From Trogon surrucura (Eukaryota; Chordata; Aves; Trogoniformes; Trogonidae): 64,000 nt of DNA. The position numbers and the translations under genes were made by a program. The stretch covers positions 142,255,845-142,319,844 of the forward strand of contig CM036617.1 of assembly GCA_020746105.1 (NCBI GenBank), given 5' to 3'. The notes beneath the pieces are model-generated. The model worked only from the letters and a program-made list of their open reading frames with translations. It made no database searches and had not been told where the DNA came from. Positions 1 to 10,990 of the stretch are shown here, one piece after another (position 1 is the first letter of the stretch; each line of letters starts with the position of its first letter).

Positions 1-109
1 ATAAATCACCCTATCTTTGCAACCTGGTTGGCAAGTGTGCTTCCTATCACAGAGCAGGCATTATATATTGGCCTCAGGAAGGTGACAAAAGAATATGCCA
101 CTATGCAAA

Positions 110-122
110 GGGGGGGGGGGGG
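110..122 (+). repeat. G13 homopolymer
   Basis: An uninterrupted run of 13 G bases. It is prone to length errors in sequencing and to slippage in vivo. No gene context is visible. Confidence 0.9.
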
Positions 123-3100
123 AAGTGAAACTTGATAGTTGTGTCCTTTTTTTTTTTCAGAGAGAAAAAAAAGTATTCAGCTTTTTTTTTTATTTCTCTT
201 AAAATTTTGTGTCACAAATTTTGATTCTCTTTTATTTGTATCAAAAGCTGTCACTAAACTCAATGAAAACTTTTCCACTGGCTCTAGTGGGAATTGGCTC
301 TAGCTCCTTTGTGAGCTAGACAGTTTATTCGTGAACTAGACAGTTTGTTTTGATAGGTAAATTGCTGAGTTAAAAAGTCCAAGTAATAACAGAAAAATAA
401 AGCAGCTGAGAAACTACAGAACCCTAAAACTGAGGACGTTAAAAATATGTAATTTTTAATCTGCGACTTTCAGTTTGGGTATATTTCTAATCTTCTCAAT
501 GCTTACCATTCACTGTCTCCGCCTTTACTCTCGTATGTTAATAGCTTGCTTCAAAAGACCCTTAAAAAGAACTCAGACCAGTCACGTATGGTGACGGTGT
601 AAAGAGCATGTAAAAAACGTGAGGACTACCAGAACCTTTTTAAAAGTGACTATTACCTTAGTGTGTAGCTCTGTGCTAAGTTTCTGACAGCGTTCTGCCC
701 ATGGCTTGAAAGTAATAAACTTAACAGTGATGTCACGTCAAATCCTATTTTGACAGAAACAGCTCCACTGGGCAGCAGAGTGACAACATTTTTATCAGCT
801 ACAGGTTTTTGTTTTAATTCTCTGTGGTTTGCTACTGTCAGAATTTTGGACTCTGCCTTGGCACCTATCTAAACAAGACAAACCGGTAGCCTCCTCCTTT
901 AGGTAAACACTAGAGCTCTCTCTCCCTTCCTGGTGGCTGCTCTTATTCAGCCACTGTGAGGTGTTGAAGCATCTGTTTCATTTGTATTCATAGTTTGTAA
1001 AAAGCTAAAATTCAATTTCTTGACTGTTCTCTTTCTTTCTGTGACTTAGATCCCAATGGTATGTATCGGACACTACAGAGTCTCATAAAACAATGCAATA
1101 CAATGCTTTGCCCTAAATAGGCCATTATGTCACCAATCTTCAAGCTAGGAAACCATTTTAGTCACAGGATGTTCTACACTGAAATCAGAGTTACAGAAAA
1201 GTGATCTGTAATCGAGCTATGAGAATACTGCGTGAAGTCACTCCCATGCACACTGGTAATACTGCATGGCTTCTTCCTCCTTGCAGATGGATTGCAACAT
1301 GCGACACCGTTTGTCATCTCCTTTTAAAGAAGAAAAATACATTGACTGTAGAACTAAAAAGATGTCCTTCACACTTGCCCAGTATCTTTACAGTCTCTCG
1401 ATATTGTTTGAAGAGCCAAACTAACAAAACCCCTACTACCTTCCACACGAACAACAGCGGACCTCTAACAGGCACATGTAATGCTGCCACAGAACTATAG
1501 GATCTCTCTGCACCTCAGGGATGCCTGTCCCGATCCCAAATGGCACAGAGGGAGCGAAGGCGGCAACGATGTAACTGGAAACCTGGCACTGCAGTTGTGT
1601 GTCTGATCCTTCTGTCCAAACAGCTCACATTTTGTGTGTACTCCTGATTTACACACCTACTGCTTTGACTCCAAGCAATTCCCTTACATTATAACAAGAC
1701 GCTTGTTTGAGTTACTTCAGGCTTGAGCTCATATGATAGCAACTATTTTAAAAGAGGTGGATGTAGAAGAATGTATTTTTAAAACTCTCAGAACAATGTT
1801 CTAATTCTACCTCGGTTAAGGAACTAGCGAAGAGCTTCCAGGAGCCTTGCTACAACCTTTGAAAGACTTCTACCTCACATAAGAAGATAATCTTGAAGTT
1901 GAACCTTGGTCTCATAAATGTTCAGCAATTTTATTCCCAGGGTCACTACTGCCTGCTTTGTCGGGTGCCTACAGCAATGCTCCCACATACGTCACCACTG
2001 CATGGCAAAACACCACTAAAATAACTTTACAGCACCTGAAATCAGAATGTCCCGAAGGGCAGCTTTTCCACACTCAGCCTGAGACAACCAAAAGAGAAGA
2101 TTTTTTTTTTTTTAAATTGTGTATTCTTCTACTTTCTAGAAGCAAACACACACACATGAGAAAAACACTATGGTCCCCTACAGTCAAATTCCCTTTTACA
2201 TTTCTCAGGATGAGCCCCAGCATAAAAACAGGAACCTAAAAGCTGAATCAAACACAGAGGCGGGAGATCCCAAACCACAGGACACGTGCCACTACTGGCA
2301 CATCAGCTGTTTTCAAAGCGGTATCTGGCTTCAGTGTTTTGGAGCTGGGAGCTGCCAGCGGTTCAATAGCCGATGCCAACCCCATCAGCATCAGTCCCTA
2401 CCACCACAGCCACACATGATACTCAACAAATAAGCCTACACAGACTCCTCTACACAGAGAAGAACTCTTGATCTAGGTATCACAATGTGAATTGCCACTC
2501 CCGCAAGATGTCTGTTCCCCCCACCATCTATGACAATCACTGCATTCCCTCAGTAACCTCAGAAAGATGGAAATAAAATTGTTCTGGACAGATGTGTGTA
2601 ACCTGTGCTATTAGAGACTGAGTGACAATCAAGGAGAGAGAGAGGGCTGATCCTTGTTCAAGTTGCCACTGGTCAGTAGCAAGAAACTCAGTGTCTATGG
2701 AGCACAAGGGAAATAAGATTTCTAAGTGAAAGTGAGGAATGGCTATGATACTTGTGAACTCAGCAGAGCAAATAAATTCCAGAGATCAACAACTATGTAA
2801 TAAAGTGTAAAGTCTGGGGAAAATAAAAAAAAAAGTAACTGAAGTTACAATATCCTGCCTGCCACTGCGCAGACCACACAGAAGCAGGATTACAAATGTC
2901 TGTGATTTAAAAGAAGAGCTCAGTTAACAAGGGCTCATGTTCCTCAGCTGAGGGGAATGAGGGTGTCATTTGGCTTTTCAGATGACTCAAGCAGGTGTCA
3001 TCATCTCATAATCACATAATTTCCTCATGTTGGCTGAGGGGTGGAAGAACACAGACTTGCCCCCACCCTCCCGAGCACCCTCCTCTTTGGTGTAAGAGTG

Positions 3101-4396
3101 GAGAGCAGCGAGGAAGTCACTCAGAGAGAAACACATAGATTTCTTCCTTTACTTAAAATGTCACTTATGTACTGTGTTCTTAAAAGAGAAGCAGTTTTAG
3201 GATTTTCACTCTGCTTCCCTCTGCTTATCTGTGTGATCAGAATGGCTGTTTCCTCCTCTCCTACTTTCAGTGCATTCATACTTCAGATCTATATATGCAG
3301 TCAAAATTGACAGTGTTAATTTTCTTTTCCTTGTAGAAACAATCACCACATGCATTTTAGACTACACACTGTACATTTGTGAGAAAGGCAAGTATAATCC
3401 TTTGGGGAAAAAAAAAATAGATGAAGGAGAATTTTCTGTTCAGTAACCTACTGTTATCCATCCCACTTGAATAGCTACTCAGTTTTGATTACTAGTTCTA
3501 AAGAAAAGTCACTCACTTCATTGCGCTCACCAATCTGAAAACTGAGACATGGAGAGAGAGAATCAAGAAGGAAATCAACTTCCCACGAGTAAGCTGCATA
3601 AAACCCCCTCCACTTCAGATTTTTAAGCTCCCTCTATTTCTACACCTACTGCTCAGCAACATTTTTACCACCAGGACTCTAAAATAGCTGGGCTAAGCAA
3701 AATGAATGGACTTTCCATTCAGATAATAGTAAGAGATGGCTTTTCATACAAATAGTGGTATCCCAAATTATGTGTTCTACTATTAAAACAAAAACATAAA
3801 ACACTCCACCAAAACACCACATTTTGCTGACGTACTCAACCTAGCCCTCAAATACATGCAATGGTCTTGCAAATATCATTCGTGCACCAGCTCTAAGCAA
3901 TAAACCAGATTAGCATCACTTGCGTTACCAACAAGCCAACCTTTGACATTCACTGTGGAACAATAAACATTTATTAAGGGTTATAGCAGAGAAACCTACC
4001 TGATAGAACGTGAGCTCATGGGAAGTGTTAGAACATGCTGTAGATATGTTACATCACTCTATTCAACAGCTCAGAGACTTTATCTGTGGACTCCCTTTTC
4101 CATCTGCACAAGCCAGAAGCTCTTTCCATTTCAAAACACTTTTTCACTGCAGATCCACAGCATATGGTTCTGTGACATGCAGAGTGAAAGCTTACCTAAT
4201 CCACTCCAGATAAATACTGTAACAGATAGCATTTTTTGTTTCCAATTGCACAGAACAATAGGCAAACAGGAAAAGTTGTCAATGGATTTTTTCAAAGATG
4301 ATACTCCCTGCCTGATTTCCAAGTCAAAGCAACTGAAAATTCTGGAGTACTTTTATATGAATTCATTATTGGTTCAAATCAAACGCAATTACTCAC

Positions 4397-4474
4397 CTAC
4401 ATTTATGTCAAAATCTAAACGGGCTGAGCTGGACAGAGGGTGGTTCGCATACAGAGGCCAGCAGAGGGAAATAC
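4397..4474 (-). CDS. Candidate internal exon (78 nt), unidentified gene
   Basis: On the minus strand a T/C-rich tract of about 30 nt ending in TTTAG precedes 78 nt of open frame, followed by the strong donor GTGAGT (complement of 4,391-4,396). The exon would start and end in phase 1 and encode 25 complete residues, including SLCWPLYANHPLSSS and ARLDFDINV. I do not recognise the protein and see no domain. Minus-strand orientation agrees with the A/C-rich + strand. The acceptor, donor and symmetric phase are the evidence. A chance coincidence in a long intron is quite possible. Confidence 0.25.
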
Positions 4475-4489
4475 CTAAACATAGGAAGA

Positions 4490-4505
4490 CAAACAAACAA
4501 ACAAA
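4490..4505. repeat. (ACAA)n microsatellite
   Basis: About four tandem ACAA units. Read on the minus strand, this is part of the GTTT-rich pyrimidine tract upstream of the exon candidate at 4,397-4,474. Confidence 0.85.
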
Positions 4506-6519
4506 GTGCTTATTACAAGATAAAAAAAGCCCCCAGAAGATGGATCTTACCCTTTCAGTAGAGTCATTTGCTGTAAAGCTCCCCCAAACACGTGAAAACC
4601 TAGGTAAGAATATATTTATAAATGCTAGCATTCGATGACATGTAAGGGATCTAAAATAGAAAGTTAAGTTATATGATTTTCTGAAGGAAAAGAGAACAAC
4701 CCACAGCAAATCTTTCCACTATCTCTAAAAAGAAAAAAACCCAACAAACATGAAAAAACCCACACCAACAGTACCCTTTCAAATAATTTGACACACCTCC
4801 TTGATAGAAAGCTAATCTGTAACTAGCATTCAGAGGTGATGAATTTGCATGGATTCAAGCAAATTCACAAACTCTTGTTCAGTATCTATTAATATAGGAG
4901 ATTGCCATAAGTAAGTCTGATTAAGCTATATTTTGCCTGGACAAAGACTAACAAAACAGAACATCATGGGTAATTAATCCCAACTTCTCACCTCCTCACA
5001 TGGCAAAAAAGCCAACGCTGGAAACTGGTAACACTGGCGTCACCAAACATTACATATAATCATACCCTTACGACTTCTATACAAAGCACCTGCTGTTCCT
5101 ACATGAGCAAATTAAATTACAACCTTTACACGAGGAAGTAAAAATAAACACATCAATGTCAATTCCAAACCGTTTCCTGGGCAGCTGAAAACATGATTCA
5201 AATCATCACTATCAAGAGATGACAGCTTCGCTTAAATCACTGTAACATAAACCACGATAATAAATCACTGCCAAGCACTGCCTCATTACGAAATGCAGGA
5301 GTGTCCCTGAACCTCGTAGTAAATGATACAACCACCACAAAGAGCCACCGCAGCCAAGGGCTGAGCACATTACGACAGTCGGTGAGCAAATTCAAAATGC
5401 ACGTCACCTCGCAAGGAAAGGAGCTACAGGAGTCATCTCTCAGTCTTTAGGCAACTGCTCTAAAAATTTGGCAAGCGGCACCAACAGAACAGAGGGCTAG
5501 AGCCCTTCAGGCAGACAGTTAAAGAGTTTGCCACCCAGAACACATTCTACTTGCTGGGATGGACATCCTGGCCAGGACACGTGTGTTTGTCCCTGGGAGG
5601 TCCCAGGCTGGAGATCCTCTCTCCAGTGGCAGAAGGCAACGAAGAACTAAGAGAAAGCCCATCCCTACTCAACACATTTGTCACTATCCCCTTTTGTAAT
5701 CTCATCCCTGGAAATTAAAACTACCGATTAGGCTCTGCCTAGAGACAAGACCCTGTGCTCAGAGACCACCTCATGACACTCCAAGGAAACAAAGTACCAG
5801 GACAAAAAACATATCCCTTTTTCTTCCTGTGCAGTTTTTGAGGTCTCTTTGAAAACTGCCAGGTAGTCTTCACATTTGCTGCCACTCAATGCCTCTCCAA
5901 AGTCTTTACAAATAAACTAGCTACCACCTCAGGTAACTGTATACTGTTTTTCCCACCTTAATGAACAGAAGTTAATCAGGAGTCTCAAGCAGCACTCAAG
6001 ATCCCTTATTTCACCACTGGGAGCAATTAATTCTGCTGGAGAGCAGCTGAGAAACAAACCATATACTTTATTTCAACATGCTTTACTGGAAAGGGTTGTC
6101 ACATTTTTTAGAAGAGGATCCACTCATGACTGAAGACGGAGCTACTGCAAGTTCAGCCATAAGCATTAAGAGCACTTGGAAATTCCCTGGCAATGCTGTT
6201 AAAGGAACAGACATTTCCTGTAATTTTCAGAAACATTTTACATCTCCCCTCCTCCTTTTTAGCCTTGGTGGTAAGAGGGGGAAGGAGAAAGAGGATACCA
6301 TATTACCATTAAGTGAAATATGAATGAGCCACCCAAGTTTAAAGTGGAAACTTCAGCTACTCATGCTTAGAAGAAAGTTAAAAAAAAGTCTTTCATCATT
6401 AAGAGGCCAGGATTTTTCTGCTGACTTTAGGAAAAGAAATATACACCCTTTCAATTACAGTGAGCTACAAAAGGATATAAACTCACTTTCTTACTTCTGG
6501 CAAATAAAAAGTCCTCCAG

Positions 6520-6549
6520 GCCTCATTTAAATACCTTTTTCTATTTTCC
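6520..6549 (+). repeat. Apparent source of a 30-bp templated copy found at 10,828-10,857
   Basis: These 30 bases match 10,828-10,857 at 29 positions, with an exact 25-base core at 6,525-6,549. This copy lies in unremarkable AT-rich sequence. The other copy interrupts a CR1 element, so this one is taken as the donor. Confidence 0.75.
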
Positions 6550-7559
6550 AGAATTGGAAATTGAAGCCTTTTTTTTTCTCTCCTCTCTTGCTCAGGGCCT
6601 TCCCCTAAACTGCAGCTAAACGAACCCAACCAGTCGGGTCACATGGAGCGTTCCTCCCACAGATGCAGAGCTGTGGTGCATCCAGCAAGCCAGAAGCGCA
6701 GGAGAGACTGATCAATCAAGCAGGACAGCATCCTTCTAAGGACCTCAGTCCCTACCTCTCCTTTCCCAAAAGTTTAATTCTGTCCTTTCCTAAAAAAGAA
6801 AAAAAAAAATCTTGTATGAAGTACGTGGCATAAAACCTATAGAATTTACAATAACTTATTATTTTATCTGTCTACGTAATCTGAAGACATCCAACCCAAA
6901 GCCACGGCACATAACGTAAGAATTCGCAATCTGAATTAAAACCAGAGGCTAGCTGCCTAACCTTACAAAACACACCCTGAGCACTATTTGGGTCCCATTC
7001 ACTGAATGGTGAAGACTGATTATATAAGTGTGACAACTAGCAAAGTCCATAGCTGCTAGTTTCTACCAGCAATTGTATTTTAGCTTTCAATTCAAAGGCA
7101 CAATGTACAAAAAGGGAAAACCTAAAGTGCTAAACTATTTTATAAATGCTCAAGCTGTTGAAATTTCAGCATATTCTCACTCTCTGCATAATGAGACCAC
7201 TTTAGAGCAGCCCCTTTCACGGCACCAAGGTGTTCACCCACTACACAACCCACAGATCCCACATCGACTGCTCATGTTCTGCAGCTCTGCAGACCAATAC
7301 GAACGATGACTTTTGTATTTTACGTGGTCATCTTTTTGCTGAGAAACAGATTAAAAGGAGGAGTGCTCTGAAGAGCAGTGCTAAATAAACAAACACAGCA
7401 GTTGTAGCAGTCCATGCTGCTTCTTTAGAAGGCTTCCCATGAAAGAACGTAAGATGGGACCTCAGAGTCTACAGATAATGGTTATTTAAGACCTTTGCGT
7501 AATGAGAGATTTTAATGGGAGATGTTCAAATAATATGGCTATGTAGCATTATCTCAGCG

Positions 7560-7635
7560 TTCCTGCTCTGGCAGGGGGATTGGACTTGATGATCTTTCGA
7601 GGTCGCTTCCAATCCCTAACATTCTGTGATTCTGT
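7560..7635 (+). mobile_element. CR1 LINE, 3' terminal fragment
   Basis: This is a 5'-truncated CR1 tail of about 76 bp. It carries the characteristic stretch that begins with CTGCTCTGGCAG, continues through a GGACTTGATGATCT core and a CTTCCAA motif, and ends in ATTCTGTG-type 8-bp units. It aligns with the tail of the longer copy at 16,011-16,688 and shares that tail type rather than the ATTCTATG type. It is non-coding. Confidence 0.93.
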
Positions 7636-9820
7636 ATGGGCTTGCAAATAAGGAGCCTTTTTTTTTTTTAAAAGAAAAGCACAACTGCTCTGCTTTGTGG
7701 TCACTGTATATAAAAACAGAAGGTGGATCTGAAGCCTTCATACAAGAACCAGGATAGATTAAAGGCAGAGCATAATGATGGTAGTTTTATTAGGGAAATA
7801 AATCAGAATGCCTTCTGGGCAAGGCAGAGGTGAATTTCTTGCAACAGACTTTAGTGACTCTTCTCTTAAATTAAATTGAATGACTAAAGATCACAGTGAG
7901 TCAATCTCCTTTAAGAACAGAGACGTGTAAACTGCTTCCACGGTATGGTACTCTGCGGGTTAAAATATCCTGGTCTTTCACCCATCTGAGGAAATGACAC
8001 CAGTTCTCCCGGAAGGCAACATGTACATTCAACCCTTTTGCATCAGGGCATGAGAAAGTTTGGAAGGAATTTCTTTTATTTTTTTAAAACTGTCAACATT
8101 AATACTTTGTTTCTTCCTGCTTGTTTCTGAAAACATAGTATTGCACTGCACCACATGCATGTCCTGTCAGCCATATTGAGAAAAATCTAGTTTAAAAAAA
8201 AAAAAACAAAAACACAACCTGGTAAGTGTTAGCTAAATCTGTTACCAAAATCATTTAGAAACCCTCTGCATGCTCAAAACAAAATTAATATTGTGAGCAG
8301 TGTATGCTACATAGTGATAGAAGCACACAGAAGCATCTTCGGAATGGATGCAGGGCCCAATAAAACATTGACATTTCACATACATAAGCTCAGTCCTACT
8401 CAGTAAAGCAGTTAACTTTAAGTGGGTTTCTCCTTAAATGACATTTATATGGCAAGGAAACAGAATAGATGGCGAGAAATGGTGAGTCCACAAATATGGC
8501 ACAGGTTGACTACCTTGAGGTGGGAGTAGAGAAGGAAATGTGGAGGTAATTGGTGTATGGTAATGGTTCCCAATTAACATGGTGGAAGAATTTGAGTTGT
8601 TAGGTGTTCCCAGAAATGACACAGTTGCACTAATCCTGTTAAGAGGTCTCCCATTCTGGGCTCTACAGAGTAGGATCAGGTTCAGGCTATGACAGGGAAT
8701 GACCGCTGAAGAGCGGATGAGGCCTAAATTTACAAGATCCTAGGTCCAGACGGCTGGGACCCAAATCTCTCACCCCGGTGAGATAGGTTCTGTTCCCAGT
8801 GTGTGAGCTATTTTCATACTTAATTTGTACGCACAAAGGCAATTCTGATTGCCTGCTTATTACAACTGCTTTCAAATTTTAATTTGATTGACAAGATTGT
8901 GCCAACAGGGCCTCAGTTCAGGAACAAAAGCAGAAGGCATGGTGTCTGGCTGAGCCAAGCCCCGGGTGATGTGTCCTGGTACCTCTTTCCCGAAAGATCC
9001 CAAGTGTTCTTTGAATCATATTATACAAAACCTACATTTCTAGCATAGTAACTACCTAGCTGAAAAGAGAAGCCATATATCTCTTTAAAATGGAAGGAGA
9101 GACCAGAGGGTGACTTACGTTCCCCAGCTGTGCCTCTTACATCACTATAAACATCGCCATTTAAGTAGAAGAAGAAAAGTGACATAACCACAAAATATTT
9201 TAATCCTCCTTAAGAACAACTGACACAACATGACTGCCATTATGTCTAGTTTGCAAGAATTAAAAGGGACCAGGATTTTTTAAATTCTGAAAAGCAGAAA
9301 TGTGCAATACCAAACCGAGGGAGCAAATTCTGTTGTTATTATTAGTCAAAGGCCAGGGTCAACAAGAAATGTTTTCTAGCAACCTCACTGAGCTTCTAAG
9401 GGCATTTTGAATAACAAAGAGAAACAAAACATATTCCCTTAAATTACATTTGTATTATCCTGTTTGCTTACATGTATGCACAGCTCCGTACAGAACTACA
9501 AACAAGATTTCATATTTCTCCAGAGCTGGCAGAGGTGCTCTTTTTTGACACAGTCCTTTAAAAAGCAACCTGAACGGCACCGATTGTTGTCAAAGTAACC
9601 CCAAACTAGGGGATATCAATATACTTCTCCAATAACTGCTGTAATACATCAACTTCCACGTGTGCAGAGCAAACTGAAATACTTGGAAAGAAGTATACCA
9701 CCTGCAAACTGCACGTTCCCTGCATTTCTTAGGTATTCAGCAACACAAGAAGCAGCGGTTCTTTGTTAATGATCACGAATACATTCATAAGTAACACTGA
9801 TTAGTTTTATAATAACTTAC

Positions 9821-9967
9821 TGATCGTACATAAATTCCTGTTGATACTGCTGGCATGTGTTCTGATCTTTTCCAGACAGACCCCCAAGTCTGCATGTGAG
9901 CAGCCCAGAGGAACAGGTTAGGTTTTTGGTACGCAATCTTGAGGCTTTTACCTCCAGGAAACTGATC
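9821..9967 (-). CDS. Candidate internal exon (147 nt, 49 codons), unidentified gene
   Basis: On the minus strand an acceptor with a pyrimidine-rich tract (ACCTTTATCCTTCAG) is followed by exactly 49 open codons and then a consensus GTAAGT donor (complement of 9,815-9,820). Both boundaries are phase 0, so the exon is symmetric. The frame starts DQFPGGKSLKIAYQ, includes LWAAHMQTWGSVWKRS and ends TGIYVRS. I recognise no family. The open frame extends past both junctions, which weakens the argument that splicing is needed, and the last exon base is A rather than G. It is the best-formed coding candidate on the minus strand, and the orientation agrees with the local strand composition. It could still be chance. 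Confidence 0.3.
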
Positions 9968-10075
9968 CTGAAGGATAAAGGTACACGATGGGTGGTCCTT
10001 AATCACTTCCTTTATGTGAAAATTGAGGTCAGAGTGGAAAAAGAGCCAAGGAAGGAAGTCTGCAGCACCCCTCGA

Positions 10076-10089
10076 ACACACACACACAC
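10076..10089. repeat. (AC)n microsatellite
   Basis: Seven AC dinucleotides, short but perfect. Confidence 0.85.
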
Positions 10090-10639
10090 GCACCTTCCAG
10101 AACAACTCCTTCGACAGTTTAGAGGGTTAACTTGCAGTTTAAATTAAGTAGTCAGAGGTTGGACTAGAAATAAACAGCTTGCACAAGCAACACACCACGG
10201 TATTAAGTTTTTAGAAGTGACTTAAAAATTAGGTCAGTCTAATTTGTGGCTGATACTTTGTTCTTTCACTACTATGAACTCACAATGATGTCAGTCTCAT
10301 GTTCAAACATGCCACATTTAGCAGCGTACAGGCTTCCTGAGAGACTCTCTCAGCCTTCCTTTGTGCAGAAGGCTTCTGCCAGATTCTTAGCTCATACTTC
10401 ACTGACTCAGGCATGCCACTCCAGTTTCAAGGGAGTTACACTGGCTTCCCGTCAAATACTGCAGAGTTTGGTTTTTATTTTTCCTTTTTTAATTTTTTTT
10501 ATTACTTTACTGACTAAAAGTTTAAGAGCATGTGGTCACATTCAGGTTACCGTTTTAGGCTTCACCTTCATTAGACAACATCCAGAAGAGAACTGCCCAA
10601 TAAAAGGTGTGGGAAATAGGTGCTTTGAACTAGTTCAAC

Positions 10640-10990
10640 ACACCTTTCAATACTTTCAAAGAGTCTTATAAGAAAGCTGGAGAGAGACTTTTTACCAGGG
10701 TCTGTAATGACAAGGGACAATGGTTTTCAACTGAAAGAGGGTAGGTTTAGATTGGATGCAAGGAATGATTTTCTTTATGATGAGAGTGGTGAGACATTGG
10801 CACAGGTTGCCCAGAGAAGTTGTGGATGCCTTATTTAAATACCTTTTTCTATTTTCCCTGGGAGTGTTCAAGGCCAGGTTGGATGGGGCTTTGAGCAATC
10901 TGGTCTAGCAAAAGATGTCCCTGCCCACAGCACGGGGGTTGGACTAGATGATCTTTAAAGGTCCCTTCCAGCCCAACACATTCTATGGTA
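10640..10990 (+). mobile_element. CR1 LINE fragment interrupted by a short foreign insert
   Basis: This is a 5'-truncated CR1 in plus orientation. It begins near CCTTTCAATACTTTCAAAG, passes through the TATAAGAAAGCTGG block and the CACAGGTTGCCCAGAGAAGT block, and ends GGACTAGATGATCTTTAAAG ... CATTCTATGG. Multiple stops remove any reading frame. Between the block ending GTGGATGCC and the block GTGTTCAAGGCC, the expected CR1 bases are interrupted by an AT-rich segment (about 10,831-10,857) that duplicates sequence 4.3 kb upstream. Confidence 0.95.
10828..10857 (+). repeat. Templated insert inside CR1, copy of 6,520-6,549
   Basis: Twenty-nine of 30 bases match 6,520-6,549 in the same orientation, including 25 consecutive identities. 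The flanking CR1 blocks are contiguous in the other copies, so the insert arrived after the CR1. It replaced or displaced only about 10 CR1 bases. This pattern fits a repair-associated templated insertion. Confidence 0.75.

Larger units (their letters stand above)
1..7559. other. AT-rich non-coding stretch, probably intronic
   Basis: No recognisable gene or interspersed repeat. The + strand is A/C-rich with frequent A runs, which fits transcription on the minus strand. It contains a 13-base G run near the left edge, an (ACAA)n tract at 4,490-4,505, one minus-strand exon candidate (4,397-4,474) and the apparent source of a short templated insertion (6,520-6,549). A 206-codon open frame at 4,018-4,638 (+) has no recognisable domain. 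It lies antisense to the exon candidate and is most likely chance. Confidence 0.6.
7636..10639. other. AT-rich non-coding stretch with minus-strand exon candidates
   Basis: No recognised gene or repeat apart from a short (AC)n tract. The + strand is strongly A/C-biased: the line 9,181-9,240 counts A25 C16 T14 G5. It contains a 147-nt exon candidate (9,821-9,967). There is also a good isolated GTAAGT donor on the minus strand (complement of 9,113-9,118), preceded on that strand by a T/C-rich tract and a short open frame. That one is too short to call. Confidence 0.55.

Noticed and set aside
9119-9144. 26-nt minus-strand micro-exon before a GTAAGT donor
   Set aside because: Good donor, but the implied exon is very short and the acceptor is weak. 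Such pairs are frequent by chance in intronic sequence.
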